DNA of 60,519 bases from NCBI GenBank assembly GCA_028284745.1, contig JANQRC010000001.1:1-60519 (forward strand), written 5' to 3'. A model generated the notes under the pieces. That model saw only the letters and a program-made list of their open reading frames with translations. It did not search any database and was not told where the DNA came from. Below, in pieces: positions 8,654 through 16,600 of the stretch (its first letter is position 1; every line of letters starts with the position of its first letter). The DNA comes from Flavobacteriaceae bacterium. GTDB taxonomy: Bacteria > Bacteroidota > Bacteroidia > Flavobacteriales > Flavobacteriaceae. The translations under genes were made by a program, and so were the position numbers.

Positions 8654-10000
8654 ATGACCTTACGACGCCTTCTCAGAGAACTATTGTTAGCCTTTTTGGT
8701 TGGTACTGCCATCTTTTTCGTGTTTCGAGTGATCGAGTATTTCAATGGCGCTAGACACGAGCTGGATCAAGAGTTTGTGATCAAGTTTTTCATTCACCAA
8801 GTATATTCTGTGGCCCTCTACATGGCCAATATGGTGGTGATCATATTCCTTTTAAGACGTTATGGGAAAGAGCTTTTCAAGCCACGTAAGCTACTGCTGG
8901 CAGGATTGGGCTCAGTAGGTATCACCATGTCAACGCTCTTCATCCTGAATACGTCTTTTATAAGTTACAGGTTAGGTGTAGACCTACAGCATGCGATCTC
9001 TATCCAGGGAGCTGTGGATTATTGGCCTTCATTGTTGATCTCGGTAGTGATCACGGCCATCTTCTACGGGGTATACTATTACAAGAACAAGCAAGAGCGA
9101 AAGGTAAAGGAACAAAAGATCATTGCTGGCGCAGCATCGGCGCAGTTTGATGCATTGAAGAATCAGTTAGACCCTCATTTTCTGTTCAACAGCCTCAATG
9201 TGCTTACTTCCCTTATTGAAGAAGCCCCGCACCAAGCGCAAAAGTTTACCACATCGCTCTCTAAAGTATACCGCTATGTGTTAGAACAGAAGAACAAAGA
9301 GCTGGTCACTGTAGACGAGGAGCTAAAATTTGCTCGTACTTATGTAAGTCTTTTGAAGATGCGTTTCGAGGACAGTATCGTCTTTGATATCCCTGAGAGA
9401 GCTAGCGATCCAGAGACCAAGGTCGTACCATTGTCATTACAGTTACTGCTTGAGAATGCCGTGAAGCATAACAGTGTTACTCCTAGCAAGCCCTTGCGTA
9501 TTAAGATCGAGGAGCGAGGTAACGATTTGGTCATACATAACAACCTACAACCCAAACAAGTGGTAAAAAAAGGTAGCGGTGTAGGGCTGCGCAACATTCA
9601 GCAGCGATATGCAATTCTTTCAGATCGTACCGTCGACATTCAAAAGACAGGCAAAGGTTTTGCCGTGAGTATTCCTATGCTTACACATCAAGTGAGTACT
9701 GCGGTAAAAGCAAAGCCTCAGGAGAATTACCTAGAAGACAAGCGTTATCAACGTGCCAGGGAACGCGTAGAGGCCTTAAAGAATTTCTACGGAAACCTCA
9801 TGGCCTATTGCATCGTAATCCCTATTCTTTGGTACATAAACTATCGTACCTCTAGCTTTATATGGGCTATCTTCCCAACCTTGGGCTGGGGCTTCGCAGT
9901 CTTCATGCACTGGATGGAAGCCTCGGGACGCAATCCCTTTATGGGCAAGAATTGGGAGCAACGCAAGATCCGCGAGTACATGGACGACGAGGAGTTCTAG
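8654..10000 (+). CDS. LytS/YehU-type sensor histidine kinase with C-terminal 2TM domain
   Basis: A 448-residue membrane kinase. Four hydrophobic segments fill the first ~145 residues, followed by a coiled linker and the His_kinase motif NQLDPHFLFNSLN with phospho-acceptor H175. Next come an LLLENAVKHN N-box and a GSGVGLRNIQQR G-box. Unusually, the last ~85 residues are a 2TM domain (RARERVEALKNFYGN, two helices, then GKNWEQRKIREYMDDEEF), the same domain found alone in three nearby genes. Its probable partner is the LytTR regulator 2.6 kb downstream. ATG at 8654 was preferred to a TTG two codons earlier. Confidence 0.9.
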   Translation: MTLRRLLRELLLAFLVGTAIFFVFRVIEYFNGARHELDQEFVIKFFIHQVYSVALYMANMVVIIFLLRRYGKELFKPRKLLLAGLGSVGITMSTLFILNTSFISYRLGVDLQHAISIQGAVDYWPSLLISVVITAIFYGVYYYKNKQERKVKEQKIIAGAASAQFDALKNQLDPHFLFNSLNVLTSLIEEAPHQAQKFTTSLSKVYRYVLEQKNKELVTVDEELKFARTYVSLLKMRFEDSIVFDIPERASDPETKVVPLSLQLLLENAVKHNSVTPSKPLRIKIEERGNDLVIHNNLQPKQVVKKGSGVGLRNIQQRYAILSDRTVDIQKTGKGFAVSIPMLTHQVSTAVKAKPQENYLEDKRYQRARERVEALKNFYGNLMAYCIVIPILWYINYRTSSFIWAIFPTLGWGFAVFMHWMEASGRNPFMGKNWEQRKIREYMDDEEF

Positions 10001-10124
10001 TTCAGTATACAGTTGGCAGTCTTCAGAAGTAAGATGTTAGTTGAAGGCAATGCCAATGAGCATATCGAAAAGAAAAGATCGATCAAACGTATTCATGGTC
10101 AAAATAAATCGTATTTCGAAATAT

Positions 10125-11036
10125 ATGAGAAGCACCATCACATTAAAAAGTTCCCTCATTTCTTTTAGGGCGTCCCTTTTTTTGTCATTTTTCTTACTAA
10201 TGTCAAATCCAGTAAAAGCGCAATCGGTAGGCCCCATAAAGGCAGAGGACGTAACCTTCGAGAGTGAAGGCGTGCGTCTTGCAGGAACCATCTATACCCC
10301 CCAAGATCCCCATGCAGCAGTTGTCATTGTTCATGGCTCTGATCCGGTACCTCGAATGACCAAGTTTGCTGAGTTGTTGGCAAAGAATGACATTTTGGTG
10401 CTGACTTATGATAAACGTGGAGTTGGAGAGTCAGGCGGAGTTTATGTAGGTCCTCAAGTAGGAACAAACAACATCAGTACAGAAAACCTTGATCTGTTAG
10501 CGAAAGATGCAAGTGCTGCTGTGAACAAACTTCACCAGCAGAACAAAAATGTGCCCATAGGCCTTGTTGGTTTTAGTCAGGCAGGATGGATCATCCCCAT
10601 TGCTGCACACAAAAACCCTATAATAGAATTCATGGTGCTGTTTAGCTGTCCAGTAATTACGACCCTTGAACAGCTTAGGTTTCAGTTTTATACGAATGGA
10701 AGAGCTGATTTTTGGGAGCATCATACCGAAGCAGATGCTCGGGAACATGTCCAGAATGACCCGGACAGGTATCAATTTACAAGTACCGATCCCAATATTA
10801 CCTTGAATGAACTATCAATTCCGGGACTTTGGTTTTTTGGTGAAAAAGACATACAGATCCCGGTAAAGATGTGTATAGAGCGTCTCAATACACTAAAAGG
10901 TAACGGCAAGCCATATGAATATACCTTGTTTCCAGCATTAGGGCACAACACCGCATTTGCAGGCGATACAATACCTGTCGATATTTCGGTCCATTGGATA
11001 AAGCAGAAGGCCTTGGCTGGTAAGAAGAACAAATAA
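10125..11036 (+). CDS. Secreted alpha/beta hydrolase
   Basis: A 303-residue serine hydrolase with an N-terminal export signal (basic residues, a hydrophobic core SLFLSFFLLM, cleavage region near VKAQ-S). The nucleophile elbow is GFSQAG with S151, the oxyanion region is VIVHGSDP, and the late FGEKD and ALGHN segments supply candidate Asp and His. Earlier in-frame starts back to 10041 exist but use TTG or place a long basic stretch before the signal. It interrupts the kinase/2TM/LytTR block. Ester or lactone substrates are likely but unidentified. Confidence 0.85.
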   Translation: MRSTITLKSSLISFRASLFLSFFLLMSNPVKAQSVGPIKAEDVTFESEGVRLAGTIYTPQDPHAAVVIVHGSDPVPRMTKFAELLAKNDILVLTYDKRGVGESGGVYVGPQVGTNNISTENLDLLAKDASAAVNKLHQQNKNVPIGLVGFSQAGWIIPIAAHKNPIIEFMVLFSCPVITTLEQLRFQFYTNGRADFWEHHTEADAREHVQNDPDRYQFTSTDPNITLNELSIPGLWFFGEKDIQIPVKMCIERLNTLKGNGKPYEYTLFPALGHNTAFAGDTIPVDISVHWIKQKALAGKKNK

Positions 11037-11244
11037 AGGCACATGCTTATCACATGATGTCTTTCAGTTTACGTTCGCCGCAAAGATCCGATCATCTAAC
11101 ATTCGACAATTCATACGCAAAAAACCACAGTTCGGTCGCAAACTTTTAATAATGCCCTAGATGCTTCCGAAGTTTGTATTGTGATCGGCCAACAAGTTCG
11201 ATCATCGATCAGCCATAAGGCCAGACAAGTAAAAAAACAGTATC

Positions 11245-11529
11245 ATGAGAGAGTTCAACGAAAGCAGTTATGTAAGGGCCAAAGAGCGTGTAAAGGATCT
11301 ACGTGATTTCTACGGAAGCTTTATCGCATATATCATTATTATCCCATTGCTCTGGTACATCAACTATGAGTTTTCTAACTTTATATGGTGGGCCATCTTT
11401 CCAACCTTGGGCTGGGGAATAGGCTTGGCGTTTCACGCATATCGCGTATTTGCTAAAAACGCCATCCTGGGAAAACGTTGGGAAGAGCGTAAGATCAAGG
11501 AGTTTATGGAGCAAGACGAAAGGTTTTAA
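11245..11529 (+). CDS. 2TM domain protein
   Basis: A 94-residue protein made almost entirely of the 2TM domain: an N-terminal amphipathic YVRAKERVKDLRDFYGS segment, two transmembrane helices joined by a short FSNFIWWAIF loop, and a C-terminal RWEERKIKEFMEQDE tail. It is closely similar to the last 85 residues of the upstream kinase, including IIPLLWYINY and FPTLGWG. The role of 2TM domains is not established; their link with LytS/LytTR genes suggests membrane-level modulation of that system. Confidence 0.88.
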   Translation: MREFNESSYVRAKERVKDLRDFYGSFIAYIIIIPLLWYINYEFSNFIWWAIFPTLGWGIGLAFHAYRVFAKNAILGKRWEERKIKEFMEQDERF

Positions 11530-11532
11530 TTT

Positions 11533-11564
11533 GAATTACGAATTACGAATTACGAATTACGAAT
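11533..11564. repeat. Heptamer tandem repeat (GAATTAC)n
   Basis: Four full copies and one partial copy of GAATTAC follow the stop codon of the first 2TM gene by a few bases. Related single motifs (ACGAATTACGAAT) recur at about 12486-12498 and, reversed, near 54868, so the unit is dispersed in this genome segment. Confidence 0.9.
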
Positions 11565-11656
11565 GAGGAGATCAGACCATAGGATCAAGAGAAAAGACAT
11601 GGTCTTCTCGATATTTGATCTCAAAAATCAGAATGATCTAACCATCCAAGAATCCA

Positions 11657-11980
11657 ATGAAAAATACCATGGAAGATTTTAGCAGAGAGAACAAGTACAT
11701 CCGCGCCAAGGAGCGTGTAGAAGAGCTTAAAAAATTCTACAGCAACCTTGCAGCATACATCGTTGTGTGCATCGGATTAGCGATCGTGAATTACATAACC
11801 TATTGGGACTACAAGTGGTTCTTATGGGTCGTGTTTGGTTGGGGTATAGGGGTATTCTTCCACGCTTTGGGCACATTCAGTTTGATCCCTTTCTTCGGAA
11901 AGGACTGGGAGCGCCGTAAGATCAAACAATTCATGGAGGAAGAAGAGACAGAATATCCAAAAACCCGGCGTTGGGAGTAG
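11657..11980 (+). CDS. 2TM domain protein
   Basis: A 107-residue second member of the local 2TM series. It has the same plan as its neighbours: YIRAKERVEELKKFYSN, helix, short NYITYWDYKWFL loop, helix with FGWGIGVFFHAL, then GKDWERRKIKQFMEEEE. Identity to the other copies is highest in the N-terminal amphipathic segment and the C-terminal ERRKI tail, pointing to local duplication. No enzymatic residues are visible. Confidence 0.87.
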   Translation: MKNTMEDFSRENKYIRAKERVEELKKFYSNLAAYIVVCIGLAIVNYITYWDYKWFLWVVFGWGIGVFFHALGTFSLIPFFGKDWERRKIKQFMEEEETEYPKTRRWE

Positions 11981-12156
11981 GTTGTCAGTTCGATTGTTTC
12001 TCGGAAGAGAAGCATATCGAGAACCTAGGTGCTCGCTGGGCTGCCACTCGATACGATGCTCCGCATCACTCAGTGTCCGAGATTGCTAACGGACCGAAAA
12101 TTAGGTGGAAGCCATTATCTCGATCGCCAAAAAGGACGAAACGAAGAACAAATACG

Positions 12157-12477
12157 ATGAACGAACCCGATTTCAACAAATACGAACGCGCTCAGAAGCG
12201 TGTCAGTGATATCAAAGGTTTCCACAGACATGTGATCACCTATGTGGTCATCAACATTATCATTGTGTTGGCACACATCGGGATCTTTGATGCTTTTGCC
12301 ATGAAAAACACTCTAGATGAAGATGTCATCACCTGGAATCTGTTTATCACGCCGGTACTCTGGGGTATCGGCTTGGGTATTCATGCACTACGCGTTTTCG
12401 TGTTCAAAGGAAGTTTCTTCAAGAGATGGGAAGAACGAAAGATCCAAGAACTTATGGATGAAGAGGAAAACATGTGA
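12157..12477 (+). CDS. 2TM domain protein
   Basis: A 106-residue third stand-alone 2TM protein (MNEPDFNKYERAQKRVSDIKG start, WGIGLGIHALRVF second helix, RWEERKIQELMDEE tail). The loop between helices is longer than in the other copies (DAFAMKNTLDEDVITW). The ATG at 12157 is chosen because upstream in-frame codons (from 11971) do not resemble the family and run through the preceding gene. The LytTR regulator follows after a heptamer array. Confidence 0.87.
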   Translation: MNEPDFNKYERAQKRVSDIKGFHRHVITYVVINIIIVLAHIGIFDAFAMKNTLDEDVITWNLFITPVLWGIGLGIHALRVFVFKGSFFKRWEERKIQELMDEEENM

Positions 12478-12535
12478 TTTGAATCACGAATTACGAATGA
12501 GTTTTTTTTGAATTCAAGAATCTGAGTGATAAATT

Positions 12536-12627
12536 CACCAAACACCAAACACCAAACACCAAACACCAAACACCAAACACCAAACACCAAACACCAAACA
12601 CCAAACACCAAACACCAAACACCAAAC
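12536..12627. repeat. Heptamer tandem repeat (CACCAAA)13 abutting a start codon
   Basis: Thirteen perfect copies of CACCAAA plus one base run right up to the ATG of the LytTR regulator, so they occupy its whole translation-initiation region. Seven is not a multiple of three, so copy-number change would shift any upstream frame and alter leader length. Perfect repeats of this length are prone to slippage. Confidence 0.97.
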
Positions 12628-13383
12628 ATGAACGTCCTGATCATTGAAGACGAAAAACCTGCAGCGCGCCGATTGGCACGATTGCTCAACGAATTGAATG
12701 TAGAAGTATCCCAAATGCTGCATTCAGTGGCTGAATCCATCGAATGGTTCCAGAGCAACCCACATCCAACGTTGATCTTCTTAGACATTCAGTTGAGTGA
12801 CGGGCTCTCGTTCGAGATCTTTGAGGCCGTTGAGGTGAAGTCGCCCATCATCTTTACCACAGCCTACGACGAGTACGCTTTGCAGGCCTTTAAGCTAAAC
12901 AGCATCGATTACCTGTTGAAGCCTATCGACGATGAAGAGCTGGCGGCAGCCATTCGTCAGTTTGAAGAGCAGGCACCGGCCAGGCAAACGCTGCAAGTAG
13001 ATTTTGAGGACATTAAGAAGCTGTTGGTAAACCCAGTAGAGCGCGAGTACAAGAAGCGCTTCACCGTCAAGGTTGGCCAGCACCTGAAGATGCTTCCTGT
13101 AGACGAGATCGAGTGTTTTTACAGCGAGCACAAGGGGACGTATGCCTACACGCACGAAGGGCGTAACTATTTGTTGGACACAACCTTGGAAGCTCTAGAA
13201 AGTGAATTGGCACCTGAGACTTTTTTTAGAGTGAATCGCAAGTTCTATGTGAACATCCACTACATCAAAGACATCATCAGCTATACCAACAGCCGACTAC
13301 AGATCAAACTGCAGAAATATGCCGAGCAGGACATCATCGTGGCCCGTGAGCGGGTCAAGGATTTTAAGGTTTGGTTGGAGTAG
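12628..13383 (+). CDS. LytTR-family response regulator
   Basis: A 251-residue cytoplasmic regulator. The receiver domain covers residues 1-120, with acidic pocket E7-D8, phospho-acceptor D53 in LIFLDIQLSDG and K103 in YLLKPID. The LytTR DNA-binding domain covers about 150-251 (FTVKVGQHLKMLP through FFRVNRKFYVNIHYIKDI). It is the expected output partner of the LytS-type kinase at 8654. Starts upstream of 12628 would translate the heptamer array and are rejected. The array lies directly in its leader, so expression may vary with repeat number. Confidence 0.95.
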   Translation: MNVLIIEDEKPAARRLARLLNELNVEVSQMLHSVAESIEWFQSNPHPTLIFLDIQLSDGLSFEIFEAVEVKSPIIFTTAYDEYALQAFKLNSIDYLLKPIDDEELAAAIRQFEEQAPARQTLQVDFEDIKKLLVNPVEREYKKRFTVKVGQHLKMLPVDEIECFYSEHKGTYAYTHEGRNYLLDTTLEALESELAPETFFRVNRKFYVNIHYIKDIISYTNSRLQIKLQKYAEQDIIVARERVKDFKVWLE

Positions 13384-13479
13384 AAGCAAAACGGCACTGC
13401 CAATATTTTTTCTGATTTTTTTTCTTTTTACTGTTCTTACGCTTATCTTAGGAAAAGATATTTCTTCCCCCACATTTAC

Positions 13480-13519
13480 AAAAAAAGAAAGCGACATAAG
13501 AATTAACCTATGCCGCTTT
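13480..13519 (-). terminator. Rho-independent terminator of tracrRNA
   Basis: An 11-bp stem (13509-13519 paired with 13488-13498, one G-U pair) encloses a 10-base loop and is followed on the minus strand by C then seven T residues (13480-13486). It doubles as the 3' hairpin of the tracrRNA. Confidence 0.88.
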
Positions 13520-13565
13520 AAATGTTTTCACAACGGAATAATCCTTATTGTGAATTGCTTTCAGT
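13480..13565 (-). ncRNA. tracrRNA of the type II-C CRISPR system
   Basis: The minus strand between the LytTR gene and cas9 carries an anti-repeat at 13547-13565 that matches the repeat start in 18 of 19 positions (ATTGTGAATTGCTTTCAGT on the plus strand). Reading 5' to 3' on the minus strand, next come a small nexus hairpin (GGA-UUAU-UCC, 13535-13544) in the context CAAUAAGG..CCG, which I recall as typical of type II-C tracrRNAs, and then an 11-bp terminal hairpin and a T-tract. Predicted length is about 85 nt. It pairs with pre-crRNA and is bound by Cas9. The RNA also contains a second copy of GUUGUGAA (about 13526-13533) that could pair with its own anti-repeat. Confidence 0.9.
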
Positions 13566-13569
13566 GGCA

Positions 13570-13600
13570 TAAAGATACAAAACGGATCGTGAATGGCAAC
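13570..13600 (-). promoter_or_regulatory. tracrRNA promoter
   Basis: On the minus strand GTTG (13597-13600) is separated by exactly 19 bases from TATCTTTA (13570-13577). This fits the Bacteroidota pattern TTTG-N19-TANNTTTG at 10 of the 11 or 12 scored positions, one mismatch in each box at most. A start site 5-8 bases downstream places the RNA 5' end at the beginning of the anti-repeat. The CRISPR repeats carry the same arrangement. Confidence 0.8.
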
Positions 13601-13658
13601 TACGATTTTCCGTAATGCATCGCTATAAAAACAAAGTATCTTGAGTAAAAATTAGAAT

Positions 13659-16600
13659 ATGAAACGAATTTTAGGTTTGGACCTGGGTACCAATAGTATT
13701 GGGTGGGCGTTGGTAAACGAAGCCGAGAATGGCAATGGGCAGTCATCGATTATCAAACTCGGTGTACGTGTCAACCCGTTAACAGTAGATGAAAAAACCA
13801 ATTTTGAAAAAGGAAGACCGCTGTCAACTAATGCCGAGAGAACCCAAAAGCGAGGTGCAAGACGCAATTTGCAACGTTATAAACAACGCAGAAAGAGCCT
13901 GATCGAGGTACTTCTTAAAAATGGATTTATTTCAAGAAATACACCTTTGACAGAGGTTGGTAAAAACACCACTCATCAAACGCTATCGCTAAGGGCAAAA
14001 GCTGCAATAGAAGAAATACCACTTCAAGATCTAGCAAAGGTTTTTCTCATCATTAACAAAAAACGCGGTTATAAAAGTAGCCGCAAAGCTATAAATGAGG
14101 ACGATGGCATAGCCATTGATGGAATGGCGGTTGCCAAGATACTCTATAACGAACGTTTGACACCCGGACAATATGCGCTATCACTGTTAGAGAAGAACAA
14201 AAAATACATCCCTGACTTTTACCGCTCTGACCTTCAAGCAGAATTTACTGCTATCTGGGATCATCAACGATCATACTATCCTGAAATACTAACAGATGAT
14301 CTACACAAAGAACTCCAAGGGAAAAATAAAAAAGCAACTTGGGCTATCTGTGAAAAGCCTTTCAGCATAGTTGGTATTAAGCGTACAGGTAAGGCAACCG
14401 AAAAAAAGTTGCAGAATTATCAATGGCGTGTACAAGGACTTACACAACAATTGGATTTAGAATCCTTGGTAATTGTCTTGCAAGAGATCAATAATGAATT
14501 GAATAGTAGCAGTGGTTATCTAGGGGCTATTTCAGACCGTAGTAAAGAACTTTATTTCAAAAATCAAACCGTTGGGCAGTATTTATATGGGCAAATTGTC
14601 GAGAACCCACACACTTCACTTAAAAACCAAGTATTTTACAGACAGGATTACCTTGATGAATTTGAAAGAATTTGGGAAACACAAGCACAACATCATTCTG
14701 CTTTAACATCAAAACTCAAGGAAGAGATCAGGGACATTATCATCTTCTATCAACGTAAACTCAAGTCACAAAAGGGGTTGTTAAGTTTTTGTCAGTTTGA
14801 AAGCTGGCAACAAGTGTATATAGATACTAAAACCGGGAAGCAAAAGGAAAGAACAATAGGTCGAAAAGTTATTCCTAAATCGTCGCCATTATTTCAACAA
14901 GCTAAAATTTGGCAGAACTTGAACAATGTTGAATATGTAAATGAAGGAGAAAACCAGGGTATAAAATTAAAAGAGTTTGATGAAGATATACGACGAAAAC
15001 TATTCGAAGAATTAAATGTACGTGGCGATTTATCTTCAACTGCTTTATTGAAGGTTCTTTCAAAACATATGAAGCTTGGAAAATTAAGTGGTTGGAAATG
15101 TAATTTTGAAAAGATTGAAGGCAATCGCACCAATCAAAAGATCTTCAATGTCCTGCAAACTATTTCTGCCAACGAAGGCTACGGTATCGATTGGAACAAA
15201 GCAACAGCATCACAAATTTTAGAGGAATTGCAACAGACATTACCAGAAACGGGCATAAATCCTAAGATTTTAAACTTTGATGCAAACGTTGAGGATTGGG
15301 ACAAGCAGCCTTTATATCAACTTTGGCATTTGTTGTATGCTACTGAAGAGGATGACAATATCAAAGAAGAAGATAGACTCGTTTATGGCAATACGAGTAT
15401 AGGCTTAAAAAAGGCACTGCATCACAAATTCGGCTTTAAGCCAGAGTATGCAAAAATGATGGCAAATATTGTCTTTCCACAAGATCATGGAAATTTATCG
15501 GCAAAGGCTCTAAGGAAGATATTGCCTTTTTTAGAGGCTGGACATAACTATCCAGATGCGTGTAAAGAAGCAGGGTACAACCATTCTAACAGTTTTACAA
15601 AGCAAGAGTTAGATAAAAGAAAACTCAGACCAAGACTAGAACTACTCAAGAAAAACAGCCTGCGTAATCCTGTAGTCGAAAAGATTTTAAACCAAATGGT
15701 AAATCTTGTCAATCAAGTGATCGAAGTCTATGGAAAACCAGATGAAGTGCGTATTGAACTTGCGCGCGAACTCAAAAAATCAGCCAAGGAACGTGCCGAA
15801 ATGACCAAAGGCATTGCAGATGCAACAAGACGAAATGAAGATATTAGAAAACACATCACAAAAACGTTCGGGATACCCAATCCCACAAGAAATGATGTGA
15901 TCCGTTATCGATTATACCAAGAATTGGAAAAAAATGGCCATAAGGATATTTTTCGTAATAAGCCTATTTCCCACAGCGAGTTGTTTTCAAACAAAATAGA
16001 TATTGAGCATATCATCCCCAAGGCTTTGACCTATGATGACTCTTATTCTAACAAAACCTTGGCTTTCAAAGAAGACAATCTCAAAAAAGCAGACCGAACT
16101 GCGTATGATTTTATTGCGAACGATTATGCGTCAGAGTTAGAGCGATACACCCAACGTGTTGAAGAACTTTACAAAGCGGGAGCCATAAGTAAAGCCAAAC
16201 AGATCAAATTGCTGAGAACCCAGAAGGATATCCCAGAAGAATTTATAGAGCGTGACCTGCGCAATAGCCAATACATTGCCCGAAAGGCAAAAGAACTACT
16301 TTTCGAAGTTTTTGGAACTGTTACGGCCACATCAGGTAGCGTCACAGATAGATTACGTGCAGATTGGGATTTGATCAATGTGATGAAAGAATTCAACCTG
16401 CCCAAATACAGGAAGCTTGGCCTGACGCATTTTGAGGAACGTCTGGATATTAGCACAGAGCAGATTGAAAAATACGAGGTCATAAAAGGTTGGACAAAGC
16501 GTAATGACCACCGCCATCACGCGATGGATGCACTCACCGTAGCCTTCACAACGCATAACCACATCCAATACATCAATAATTATAACGCAAGGCGAAACAC

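Noticed and set aside
12526..12627. GTG start that would extend the LytTR regulator by 34 codons through the heptamer array
   Set aside because: The receiver domain begins exactly at ATG 12628 (MNVLIIEDEKP), and the added residues are only repeat translation.
13384..13658. A plus-strand promoter for cas9 matching the consensus
   Set aside because: Only partial matches (for example TATCTTGA near 13637) without a -33 element were found, so none is listed.
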